From: Pseudomonadota bacterium
GTDB taxonomy: Bacteria; Pseudomonadota; Gammaproteobacteria; Burkholderiales; Burkholderiaceae_B
Length of the DNA stretch: 6,262 nt
NCBI GenBank assembly: GCA_021793875.1
Contig: JAJYRX010000090.1
Coordinates: forward strand, 1-6,262
Reading direction: 5' to 3'
Made by a program: the position numbers and the translations under genes. Shown here one piece after another: positions 1-5,964 of this stretch. The stretch's first letter is position 1; every line of letters starts with the position of its first letter. The notes below the pieces were generated by a model that was given only the letters and a program-made list of their open reading frames with translations, was not told the origin of the DNA and did no database searches.

Positions 1-191
1 TAAAAGAATTCAGGTGGGGGTTTGTTGAGTTTCCAATTTGGTGGGCAAAAATAATTCTAGCTATAGCCTTATGGTTTGGGTTCCTACAAATGCTTTTGTT
101 TTCGATTCGCATAGCTATTTGTGGAGCACCTAACATAAATGAAGATAAACCTTTGGATGACATTCTTTCCAGGAACCAGGTCCAGGATTAA
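1..191 (+). CDS. dctQ: TRAP transporter small permease, DctQ type (3'-terminal part)
   Basis: The frame is open from base 3 and ends with TAA at 189-191, giving the last 62 residues of a protein whose start lies outside the window. The visible part begins KEFRWGFVEFPIWW, continues as one hydrophobic helix (about residues 13-38 of the fragment, rich in W, I, L, F) and ends in a short charged tail (NEDKPLDDILSRNQVQD). A last membrane helix following a proline and aromatic residues, then a short cytoplasmic tail, is typical of DctQ subunits of tripartite ATP-independent periplasmic transporters. The fragment alone would be a weak call. The assignment depends mainly on the DctM gene that starts 2 bases after its stop, with its ribosome-binding site inside the last codons here. 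The small subunit forms the inner-membrane complex with DctM. No substrate can be inferred. Confidence 0.8.
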   Translation, partial: KEFRWGFVEFPIWWAKIILAIALWFGFLQMLLFSIRIAICGAPNINEDKPLDDILSRNQVQD

Positions 192-193
192 TT

Positions 194-1507
194 ATGGATG
201 AAATAACCATAGCAACAACCATAGCTGTTGCAATAATTTTTGTTTTAATGGCCCTTGGTACCCCGGTTTTTGCTGCTCTGGGTCTTGCTGGTGTAACAGG
301 CATAGTTATTATTGAAGATTTTGGTTTTGTACTTAACCGCCTAAAAACTTTTGCGTATTCACAATCTGCCTCGTATCTACTAACAGTAATTCCCTTATTC
401 ATTTTAATGGGTGCCTTTGCGCACCATGCTGGTATAGGCAGACGCCTTTTTGACGTTGCTCGCAAATGGGTGGGGCACCTTCCTGGCGGTCTAGCCATGT
501 CCAGTGTTCTTACATGTGCGGGCTTTGCCGCCACATCTGGGTCAAGCGTGGCTACTGCGGCAACAGTAGGTTCTGTGGCAATTCCTGAAATGCACAAGGC
601 AGGTTACGACCCAAGGCTTTCTACAGGGGCCGTTGCTGCGGGTGGTGTATTGGGCGTACTTATACCTCCAAGCGTATTGCTAATATTTTACGCCGCCTTA
701 ACAGAGGTTTCCGCAGGCAAAATGTTAATGGCAGGAATAGTGCCAGGTGTGCTTTCAACACTAATTTTCATGATTGGCATATGGTTTATAAGCACCCATA
801 TACAAAGTCAGACAACTAGCGTGCCAGAACGTTGGTCTGTGCGATTGTTATCACTTTTCGATGCCTGGCAGGTAATGCTGTTATTTGTTTTTGTGCTAGG
901 TGGAATTTATCTTGGCTTTGTTACGCCGACAGAGGCAGGAGCAATAGGTGCATTTGTAGCGTTTTTAATGTTGCTTTTGTCTAAAGAGGCTCGTCCAGAA
1001 TTAAAAAGCCGTTTAAAGGAAAGCTTCAGGTCGTCTATTACAACAACAGTCATGATACTTATGACTATGGTTGGTGCTGGAATTTTCAGCTACTTTTTAA
1101 GCCTTGCACAAATACCGCAGTCCATAGCACAGTTCGTATCACAGGTGGATGTACCACCACTTTTTATAATTTTTCTTCTGTTGCTTATATATTTCCCATT
1201 AGGCATGTTCTTAGATGCATTTTCTATGCTTGTAATTACATTGCCAATTATGTATCCGACAGTAGTATCCCTGGGATTTGATCCCATATGGTTTGGAATA
1301 CTATGCGTAAAGATGTGTGAAATAGGGCTTATAACCCCTCCTGTTGGCCTTAATGTTTATGTTATTGCAGGAATAGATAGAAAAACACCATTAGAAAAAA
1401 TATTTTCGGGTGCATGGTGGTTTGTAGGAATGGAAGTTGTTACTACAGCCTTGCTTTTCTTCTTCCCAGTAATAGTTACATGGCTGCCAGACACAATGGT
1501 TAAATAG
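194..1507 (+). CDS. dctM: TRAP transporter large permease, DctM type
   Basis: This 437-residue, very hydrophobic protein is the ion-coupled translocating subunit of a TRAP transporter in the inner membrane; it works with DctQ and a periplasmic binding protein. Length and motifs fit the DctM family. They include GSSVATAATVGSVAIPEM (116-133) followed by KAGYD, GVLGVLIPPS (151-160) in the first half, GFVTPTEAGAIGAF (241-254), LDAFSM (340-345) and the C-terminal EIGLITPPVGLNVYVIAG (376-393). The first and second halves each carry a conserved G/P-rich re-entrant-like segment (IPPS and TPPVG), as expected from the inverted repeat of this fold. Around a dozen hydrophobic segments are visible. The ATG at 194 is favoured by AGGA at 184-187, six bases upstream, and by the start of helix 1 directly after it. 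The next gene begins 10 bases after the stop, so this is the middle of an operon. Family assignment is near certain; substrate is unknown. Confidence 0.96.
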   Translation: MDEITIATTIAVAIIFVLMALGTPVFAALGLAGVTGIVIIEDFGFVLNRLKTFAYSQSASYLLTVIPLFILMGAFAHHAGIGRRLFDVARKWVGHLPGGLAMSSVLTCAGFAATSGSSVATAATVGSVAIPEMHKAGYDPRLSTGAVAAGGVLGVLIPPSVLLIFYAALTEVSAGKMLMAGIVPGVLSTLIFMIGIWFISTHIQSQTTSVPERWSVRLLSLFDAWQVMLLFVFVLGGIYLGFVTPTEAGAIGAFVAFLMLLLSKEARPELKSRLKESFRSSITTTVMILMTMVGAGIFSYFLSLAQIPQSIAQFVSQVDVPPLFIIFLLLLIYFPLGMFLDAFSMLVITLPIMYPTVVSLGFDPIWFGILCVKMCEIGLITPPVGLNVYVIAGIDRKTPLEKIFSGAWWFVGMEVVTTALLFFFPVIVTWLPDTMVK

Positions 1508-1517
1508 TGGAGTTACT

Positions 1518-2336
1518 ATGAGTAATATGCCGGAAGCACAACGATTAAAAGGTAAAACAGCTGTAATTATGGGGGCTGGTTCCATTGGACCTGGTTGGGG
1601 TAATGGTAAAGCTGTAGCAGTGCTATTTGCCCGCCATGGTGCTAACGTGGTGTGTGTAGATATAAATCCTGATGCCGCACGGGAAACGGTATCAATAATA
1701 GAAAGTGAAGGTGGCAAAGCTATAGCTTTACAGGCTGATGTAACTAGCCTTGATCATATAAAAAAAGTTCATGAAGAAACTATAAGTAATTATGGCGCCG
1801 TTAATATTTTGCATAATAACGTAGGCATAGTTAGTACTGGTGGAGTGGTAGAAACTAGCGAGCAGGAATGGGATAGGGTTTTCGATATAAACCTTAAAAG
1901 CTGCTATTTATCTATGAAAGTATTTATTCCTACAATGCAGAAGCAGGGTGGTGGCAGCATAATTAATGTATCGTCCCTTGCCTCTATTCGTTACACAGGT
2001 GTGCCATATGTTACGTATTCGGCTACCAAGGCTGCAATGAACCATATGTCTAGCACAACAGCGGTTGAGTATGCAAAAGACAAAATACGGGTCAACACAA
2101 TATTGCCAGGTCTTATGAAAACTCCAATGGTGGAGCACTCTGTTGGACTGACACAAGAATACGGAAAGGGTAGCACCAGTGCTATGTGGAATGAGCGCGA
2201 TCAACAGGTTCCTATGGGCCATATGGGCAACGCATGGGATGTAGCCTATGCCGCTTTGTTTCTAGCCTCAGACGAATCAAAATATATAACTGGTATAGAG
2301 CTATTGGTGGACGGAGGCATAACGCTTAAATACTAG
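1518..2336 (+). CDS. SDR family NAD(P)-dependent oxidoreductase, variant glycine loop
   Basis: This is a 272-residue soluble Rossmann-fold dehydrogenase of the short-chain dehydrogenase/reductase family. Visible landmarks are a glycine-rich loop GAGSIGPGWGNGKA (19-32), Asp48 at the end of strand 2 (VDIN), Asp74 (ADV), NNVG (100-103), Asn125, Ser153 in NVSS, and Tyr167/Lys171 in YSATK. The catalytic tetrad Asn-Ser-Tyr-Lys is therefore complete. Asp48 favours NAD(H) over NADP(H) by the usual SDR rule. The glycine loop is about five residues longer than the classical TGxxxGxG, with Met instead of Thr before its first Gly. This variant occurs in a subgroup often labelled glucose 1-dehydrogenase or FabG-like, labels that say little about substrate. 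The C-terminal ITGIELLVDGG is standard. TGGAG five bases before the ATG supports the start. Placement 10 bases after dctM suggests that it acts on the transported compound or a derivative; that is inference. It could be an alcohol or hydroxy-acid dehydrogenase. Confidence 0.93.
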   Translation: MSNMPEAQRLKGKTAVIMGAGSIGPGWGNGKAVAVLFARHGANVVCVDINPDAARETVSIIESEGGKAIALQADVTSLDHIKKVHEETISNYGAVNILHNNVGIVSTGGVVETSEQEWDRVFDINLKSCYLSMKVFIPTMQKQGGGSIINVSSLASIRYTGVPYVTYSATKAAMNHMSSTTAVEYAKDKIRVNTILPGLMKTPMVEHSVGLTQEYGKGSTSAMWNERDQQVPMGHMGNAWDVAYAALFLASDESKYITGIELLVDGGITLKY

Positions 2337-3556
2337 GCGTTACTTCGTATGAATTCTTTCACCTTGGGAGCTATTAAATTACGCCAGCGGCGCCCAGAAA
2401 ATATGCCATAGTGACCACACTTTGGTGCAACGTAGTGCTTGCGTAATTCCTTTGGCAGGCTGCTGCACAGGTCTTGTGCCGCTTTTGTTTGCCCTTGTCC
2501 AGAAATATCGTCAAGCTCGCCTTCAATGGTGAATAGTGCTGTGTTTTTTATATCGGCTGGGTTTACGCGAACACCATCTATAACCCAACTTCCTTTAGCT
2601 AGTTTATATTCTTGGAATACTACCTTAATGGTATCGAGATAGAACTCCGCTGGCATATCGAGTACTGCGTTGTACTCATCGTAAAAACGCCTGTGTGCTT
2701 CAGCATCTTCACCATCACCTTCTAGCAGGCTAAGGTAAAAATCGTAGTGTGACTGCATGTGGCGATCTGGATTCATGGCTATAAACCCAGCGTGTTGTAG
2801 AAAGCCTGGATATACTTTTCGGCCTGCACCTGGGTATCGTACGGGAACCCGCTCTATTAGGTTGTTTTCAAACCATGAGTAAGACTTTGTAGTTGCAAGT
2901 CGGTTTACTTGTGTGGGTGATTTTCTGGCATCAACGGGCCCACCCATAAGAATTAAACTGCGTGGCACACAGCTTTCAGCCTGTGTATGCAATAACGATA
3001 CCGCAGCTAATACGGGCACTGTAGGCTGACATACGGCCATTACATGAAGATCAGGGCCTAAAATTCTTATGAAGTCTTGTATGTAAGTGACGTAATCGTT
3101 TAGATGGAAAGGGCCTTCGCTAACTGGTACCATGCGTGCGTCTATCCAGTCTGTTACATACACATCATGATCGGGTATAAGCTCGTTTACCGTGGCACGC
3201 AATAGGGTTGCATGATGACCGGAAAGCGGAGCTACAAGTAACACCTTTGGGTTGTTTAGACCTTGTTCGTTTTCCCTTTTAAAGTTAATTAGGTTGCAGA
3301 AAGGTCTACGTGCTGCTACGTGTTCTGAAATACCAACACTTTTGCCATTAATAATGGTGCTATTAAGGCCCCAGGCAGGTTTTTCGTATTCTTTTCCAAG
3401 CCTGTGCACAAGTTCGTATCCCGCAGCAATTTGACGTGATAGTGGTGTGTAGCTTAATGGGCTGTACGGGTTTGTGAACAGCTTTGAGCCTGTACTCGTA
3501 AAAGCGGCAAGAGGGCTCAAAAACGCACGCTGTAACTCGTGGAGATCGTATAGCAT
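2333..3556 (-). CDS. phaZ: Intracellular polyhydroxyalkanoate (PHB) depolymerase
   Basis: This 407-residue protein hydrolyses stored polyhydroxybutyrate granules in the cytoplasm to 3-hydroxybutyrate units. The N-terminus MLYDLHELQRAF, the FTNPYSPLS segment (27-35) and GYELVHRLGKEYEKPAW (46-62) resemble the Ralstonia/Cupriavidus PhaZ1 type as I remember it. The alpha/beta-hydrolase core shows APLSGHHATLLR (109-120) and a lipase-like box with cysteine nucleophile, AVCQP with Cys176. Asp349 (in GELDDISG) and His382 (CGHYG) complete a Cys-Asp-His triad whose spacing matches Cys183/Asp355/His388 of C. necator PhaZ1. There is no signal peptide, as expected for the intracellular class. The start is fixed by family similarity; the Shine-Dalgarno is weak (AAGG about 11 bases upstream). 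Its stop overlaps the stop of the converging SDR, leaving no separate terminator. It lies downstream of fdxA on the same strand with a 117-base structured gap. Product 3-hydroxybutyrate would need a dehydrogenase; no classical one is seen here. Confidence 0.95.
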   Translation of the reverse strand: MLYDLHELQRAFLSPLAAFTSTGSKLFTNPYSPLSYTPLSRQIAAGYELVHRLGKEYEKPAWGLNSTIINGKSVGISEHVAARRPFCNLINFKRENEQGLNNPKVLLVAPLSGHHATLLRATVNELIPDHDVYVTDWIDARMVPVSEGPFHLNDYVTYIQDFIRILGPDLHVMAVCQPTVPVLAAVSLLHTQAESCVPRSLILMGGPVDARKSPTQVNRLATTKSYSWFENNLIERVPVRYPGAGRKVYPGFLQHAGFIAMNPDRHMQSHYDFYLSLLEGDGEDAEAHRRFYDEYNAVLDMPAEFYLDTIKVVFQEYKLAKGSWVIDGVRVNPADIKNTALFTIEGELDDISGQGQTKAAQDLCSSLPKELRKHYVAPKCGHYGIFSGRRWRNLIAPKVKEFIRSNA

Positions 3557-3563
3557 ATATTAA

Positions 3564-3628
3564 TAGGCCTTTTTTATAACCGTTAAAGCTTACCGCAACT
3601 TTAATAGGTTTGTGTTAAAAAAGACCTA
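3564..3628 (-). promoter_or_regulatory. Predicted stem-loop in the phaZ leader covering its ribosome-binding region
   Basis: Two 12-base arms, 3564-3575 and 3617-3628, are inverted copies with a single DNA mismatch. In a minus-strand transcript this mismatch becomes a G-U wobble, so all 12 positions can pair (UAGGUCUUUUUU with AAAAAAGGCCUA). Inside the loop a second, smaller inverted pair (TTAAAG/CTTTAA, 3583-3588 and 3599-3604) could form an inner hairpin. The downstream arm contains AAAAGG, the only Shine-Dalgarno-like sequence before phaZ, 11 bases from its ATG. The stem is half A-U pairs, so it is only moderately stable. The upstream arm, CTTTTTT on the minus strand, could equally be the T-run of an fdxA terminator, although I see only a weak four-base stem before it. 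An eight-base direct repeat TTAATAGG (3560-3567 and 3601-3608) also lies here. Regulation of phaZ translation is an inference. Confidence 0.35.
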
Positions 3629-3673
3629 GTAATAACCCGAACTTATGGCCATGGTAGGCTGACTTAAATAAAA

Positions 3674-3997
3674 TTAACGTTCTAGATGTTTTAGCTTGCC
3701 TTCTACGCCGTTCCATTCATCGGCTTCGGGCAATGGTTCTTTAGTTCGGTTAATTGGACCAAACTCAGGTGTTAGCTCCGCGTTAAGCTCTATGAAATGT
3801 ACCTGATCTTCAGGAACATCTTCTTCGGCAAAAATTGCATTAGCAGGGCATTCAGGAACGCATACAGCGCAGTCTATGCATTCATCTGGGTCTATAACCA
3901 GAAAATTAGGGCCTTCGCGAAAACAATCTACGGGGCATACATCTACACAGTCAGTAAATTTGCACTTAATACAGTTTTCAGTGACGACGTGAGTCAT
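3674..3997 (-). CDS. fdxA: Seven-iron ferredoxin (3Fe-4S plus 4Fe-4S), FdxA
   Basis: This 107-residue small electron carrier closely resembles Azotobacter vinelandii ferredoxin I (106 residues in the mature protein) in length and along its whole sequence. Cys9, Cys17 and Cys50 should hold the [3Fe-4S] cluster. Cys21, Cys40, Cys43 and Cys46 (CIDCAVC plus the CP of the first half) should hold the [4Fe-4S] cluster. Cys12 and Cys25 match the two free cysteines of FdI. The acidic middle (AEEDVPEDQ) and the C-terminal extension ending GKLKHLER are diagnostic of the FdxA type as opposed to short 2[4Fe-4S] ferredoxins. GGAG eight bases upstream of the ATG (4006-4009) supports the start. It is transcribed divergently from pncB across a 200-base gap and precedes phaZ on the same strand; whether it shares a transcript with phaZ is unclear. 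It is a cytoplasmic low-potential electron donor or acceptor; its partner here is unknown. Confidence 0.97.
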   Translation of the reverse strand: MTHVVTENCIKCKFTDCVDVCPVDCFREGPNFLVIDPDECIDCAVCVPECPANAIFAEEDVPEDQVHFIELNAELTPEFGPINRTKEPLPEADEWNGVEGKLKHLER

Positions 3998-4019
3998 TCG
4001 TTACACTCCAGCATGGGAT

Positions 4020-4034
4020 TCCCAACCTTTGGGA
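4020..4034 (-). promoter_or_regulatory. Short perfect hairpin in the fdxA 5' untranslated region
   Basis: A six-base stem with a three-base loop (TCCCAA-AGG-TTGGGA on the minus strand) lies 10 bases upstream of the fdxA Shine-Dalgarno. If the promoter predicted at 4043-4071 is used, transcription would begin at about 4036, so this hairpin would sit at the extreme 5' end of the mRNA. Such 5' hairpins are known to protect messages from decay in other bacteria. The stem is seen directly; its role is inferred. Confidence 0.35.
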
Positions 4035-4042
4035 CGCTTTGT

Positions 4043-4071
4043 ATCGTACTATTACGCAAACATAACGTCAG
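4043..4071 (-). promoter_or_regulatory. Predicted sigma-70 type promoter of fdxA
   Basis: On the minus strand a -35 box CTGACG (4071-4066) and a -10 box TACGAT (4048-4043) are separated by exactly 17 bases. Each matches four of six consensus positions. The predicted start, near 4036, gives a leader of about 40 bases with a hairpin and a good GGAG ribosome-binding site before fdxA. The spacer contains the left arm of the inverted repeat 4050-4112, so a protein bound to that repeat would block or modulate this promoter. The call rests on motif matching by eye only. Confidence 0.4.
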
Positions 4072-4112
4072 GGTTATTTAAATAAAGCCGCTATTGTAAA
4101 TGTTGCGTAATA
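4050..4112. repeat. Inverted repeat around an AT palindrome, candidate operator between fdxA and pncB
   Basis: TATTACGCAA (4050-4059) is perfectly mirrored by TTGCGTAATA (4103-4112). Allowing a one-base bulge, pairing extends to 12 base pairs (4050-4062 against 4101-4112). Nearly at the centre of this dyad lies a perfect 12-base palindrome, TTATTTAAATAA, at 4074-4085. The structure occupies the middle of the 200-base gap between the divergent fdxA and pncB genes and overlaps the predicted fdxA promoter. Arms of this length over a 43-base interval are unlikely by chance in 200 bases, though AT richness raises the odds. A binding site for a dimeric or DNA-looping regulator is plausible; the regulator is not identified. 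The rest of the gap (4113-4197) shows no further structure that I can support. Confidence 0.45.
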
Positions 4113-4197
4113 AATTCCAATTTTACCTAAAACATACAGGTAAGTACTAATTGACCAGAAAGTAAATCAGGTTTCTCGGTTTTATGCGTTTTTAAAC

Positions 4198-5373
4198 ATG
4201 ATTATCACTTCATTACTAGACACAGATTTATACAAGTTTTCCATGATGCAAGTGGTGTTACACCAGTTTCCTGCAGCACAAGTGGAATATAGATACCAAT
4301 GCCGTACTCCAAACATTAATCTCAGCGAATGGATTGATGAAATAAGAGACGAGGTAAAAGCCTTATGTCAGCTAAGGTTTACGCAAGAAGAATTAGACTA
4401 TTTGCGTAGTCTTAGGTTTATCAAAAGCGACTTTGTAGATTTTCTTGGTTTATTTCATTTACCAGAAAAGTGTATTTCGATTACCGAAGGTGAAAAACCA
4501 GGTGAAATATCAGTTTCTGTTAAAGGCCCATGGTTGCACACCATTTTATTTGAAATACCTGTGCTGGCCATAATCAACGAAGTTTATTTTCGCAACGTAT
4601 GCAAAGATCCAGGTTGGGAAGAAGGTCGTAAGCGTCTGCAATCCAAGATGAAACTAGTAATAGACGATCCAGCATTGGAGCACTTTAGAGTTGCTGAGTA
4701 TGGCACTCGCAGGCGTTTTTCACGTCAATGGCACGAAGAAGTTCTCATAACCATGAAAGAGCAAATGGCTCCACATTTTGCTGGAACAAGTAATGTATGG
4801 CTTGCTATGAAGCATGGGGTAACACCACTGGGAACGATGGGGCACGAGTACTTGCAGGCCTGTCAAGCGCTAGGCCCCCGTTTACGTGACTCTCAGGTGT
4901 TTGCATTTGAGGTGTGGGCGCGAGAATATCGTGGTGACCTCGGAATAGCACTGTCCGATGTGTATGGAATGGATGCTTTTTTGCGTGACTTTGATATGTA
5001 CTTTTGCAAGCTTTTTGATGGTGCTCGTCACGATTCTGGAGACCCTTACGACTGGGGTGAAAGGCTTTTAGCTCATTATGCAGCCAATCGTGTTGACCCA
5101 CGAACTAAAACGCTTGTTTTTTCTGACGCGCTCACAATACCAAAGGCCATAGATTTAGCTAAACACTTTGCTGGCCGTTGTCAGGTTTCGTTTGGAATAG
5201 GTACCAACCTGACAAATGACTTGGGTCATGAGCCTTTGCAGATAGTTATGAAAATGGTTCGTTGTAATGGTCAGCCTGTAGCTAAGGTATCTGATGCACC
5301 TGAAAAGACTATGTGTGATGATCCGGCTTACTTAGCTTATTTGCGCCAGGTATTTAACTTGCCACCGGCCTAA
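4198..5373 (+). CDS. pncB: Nicotinate phosphoribosyltransferase
   Basis: This 391-residue cytoplasmic enzyme converts nicotinate and PRPP, with ATP hydrolysis, to nicotinate mononucleotide, the entry step of the NAD salvage (Preiss-Handler) pathway. The N-terminus IITSLLDTDLYKFSMMQ (2-18) is the family signature. YGTRRRFSRQWHEEV (168-182) contributes to the phosphoribosyl site. His216 in GTMGHEY corresponds to the phosphorylated histidine of Salmonella PncB (His219). FDGARHDSGDPYDWGE (273-288), VFSDAL (307-312) and SFGIGTNLTND (331-341) are further conserved segments, and the C-terminal KVSDAPEKT is typical. Length matches the roughly 400-residue proteobacterial class, so the gene is complete. 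The start is set by family alignment, because the 20 bases before the ATG contain no Shine-Dalgarno sequence, which is unusual for this window. It is divergent from fdxA and converges on the flavodoxin-family gene, so it appears to be a single-gene transcript. Confidence 0.97.
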   Translation: MIITSLLDTDLYKFSMMQVVLHQFPAAQVEYRYQCRTPNINLSEWIDEIRDEVKALCQLRFTQEELDYLRSLRFIKSDFVDFLGLFHLPEKCISITEGEKPGEISVSVKGPWLHTILFEIPVLAIINEVYFRNVCKDPGWEEGRKRLQSKMKLVIDDPALEHFRVAEYGTRRRFSRQWHEEVLITMKEQMAPHFAGTSNVWLAMKHGVTPLGTMGHEYLQACQALGPRLRDSQVFAFEVWAREYRGDLGIALSDVYGMDAFLRDFDMYFCKLFDGARHDSGDPYDWGERLLAHYAANRVDPRTKTLVFSDALTIPKAIDLAKHFAGRCQVSFGIGTNLTNDLGHEPLQIVMKMVRCNGQPVAKVSDAPEKTMCDDPAYLAYLRQVFNLPPA

Positions 5374-5377
5374 ATAA

Positions 5378-5392
5378 GCATGTTTTACATGC
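5378..5392. terminator. Small hairpin between converging pncB and flavodoxin genes, possible terminator
   Basis: GCATGT and ACATGC form a perfect six-base stem with a three-base loop. It spans the 11-base gap between the two stop codons, and the flavodoxin stop codon falls in the loop and the first base of the arm. No long T-run follows on the plus strand (CCAGTAGT); on the minus strand TTATTT follows. It may terminate the minus-strand transcript weakly, or it may be incidental. It is the only symmetric element at this junction. Confidence 0.35.
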
Positions 5393-5909
5393 CCAGTAGT
5401 AAAACGCCCGCCAGCATGGCACCAGCTTCTTTACATTTTATGGTTTGCTCATTATTGATAGTTTTGGGTTCCCATATGCGCTCTGCAGTTTGAGCGTTGG
5501 TGTTAATTATTATGCTGGGCATGATTTTTTCAAGCCGCCACCCTTTTGCTATACGCTCAGCCTGTTTCAGAGCCATTTGACCATCTGATCCTGCGCTTAT
5601 CATAAGAGCATAGGGCCTGCCATTTAGCTTATCAAGCACGGCGTAGTAATTAACATCAAAGAACTCTTTCATTGCGCCGCTAAGTGAAGCCAAGTTTTCA
5701 GGCGCGCAAAACAGATAACCGTTGGCGTTCAGGAGGTCTTCAGGGCCAGTTTCGTTAGCGGGCTTAGACAGAACTTTAATTTGGTTTTTATGTCCCATTT
5801 CCTGAGCTGCTTCCAACGCCCCTTGTTTTGCTGCGCTGGCCATTTGTTGCGCAGTTCCAGTGCGTGAATGCCAAACAATTAGCAGTGTAATTGGTTTTGC
5901 TTTGGGCAT
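5385..5909 (-). CDS. Flavodoxin-family protein (probable FMN-binding NAD(P)H reductase)
   Basis: This 174-residue protein has a flavodoxin-like fold. The first strand LLIVWHS leads into a phosphate-binding loop HSRTGTAQQMA (14-24), typical of FMN phosphate recognition. The second FMN loop reads FCAPENLASLSGAMKEFFD (67-85), matching the pattern in WrbA/NAD(P)H-dependent FMN reductase relatives, with Pro-Glu-Asn where many have Pro-Thr-Tyr. A third loop, SAGSDG (105-110), follows the strand YALMI. It has no signal peptide or membrane helix, though the C-terminus is hydrophobic (AGAMLAGVLLLGM). A strong ribosome-binding site, AGGAGT eight bases before the ATG (5918-5923), sets the start. It converges on pncB and is divergent from the relA-like gene with 55 bases between starts. 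The reaction is not determinable from sequence; electron transfer from NAD(P)H to a quinone or small acceptor via FMN is the likely type. Confidence 0.85.
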   Translation of the reverse strand: MPKAKPITLLIVWHSRTGTAQQMASAAKQGALEAAQEMGHKNQIKVLSKPANETGPEDLLNANGYLFCAPENLASLSGAMKEFFDVNYYAVLDKLNGRPYALMISAGSDGQMALKQAERIAKGWRLEKIMPSIIINTNAQTAERIWEPKTINNEQTIKCKEAGAMLAGVLLLGM

Positions 5910-5930
5910 AGCGTTAAACTCCTGTATATA
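5902..5930 (+). promoter_or_regulatory. Weak candidate promoter for the relA-like gene
   Basis: TTGGGC (5902-5907) and TATATA (5925-5930) are 17 bases apart and lie just upstream of the relA-like start. The -35 matches only its first three consensus bases and the -10 four. The -35 box lies over the first codons of the divergent flavodoxin-family gene. This is the best-placed pair I can find in the short intergenic region, but the support is weak. Confidence 0.22.
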
Positions 5931-5964
5931 CCTTTCAGTGTAAAGTTTTTATGGCTGTCTTACT

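Noticed and set aside
130..597. 155-codon open frame on the minus strand
   Set aside because: It lies opposite the well-supported dctM gene, its translation is rich in Pro, Ala, Arg and Lys without any domain, and it has no independent support.
1391..1717. 108-codon minus-strand open frame across the dctM-SDR junction
   Set aside because: It is antisense to two clear genes and shows no recognisable motif.
1908..2222. 104-codon minus-strand frame rich in Cys and His
   Set aside because: The Cys/His residues are not arranged as a zinc or cluster motif, and the region is fully accounted for by the catalytic part of the SDR on the other strand.
1518..2336. SDR as a classical 3-hydroxybutyrate dehydrogenase pairing with phaZ
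   Set aside because: It would be an attractive link to PHB breakdown, but the expanded GPGWGNGKA loop does not fit the classical enzyme and the gene belongs to the TRAP operon on the opposite strand.
3629..3673. Intrinsic terminator directly after fdxA
   Set aside because: The ATGGCCAT/CCATGG palindromes here are too tight to form a loop, and the only stem leading to the T-run (CCTA/TAGG) has four pairs.
3797..4081. 94-codon plus-strand frame opposite fdxA and into the intergenic region
   Set aside because: Most of it mirrors the fdxA coding sequence; the remainder covers the predicted fdxA promoter and leader, and no protein feature is visible.
4151..4185. pncB promoter made of TTGACC (4151-4156) and TTTTAT (4180-4185)
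   Set aside because: The -35 is good but the spacing is 23 bases, outside the normal 16-18 range, and no -10 box lies at the right distance.
4805..5101. 98-codon minus-strand frame inside pncB
   Set aside because: It overlaps the conserved catalytic core of pncB and has no supporting motif.
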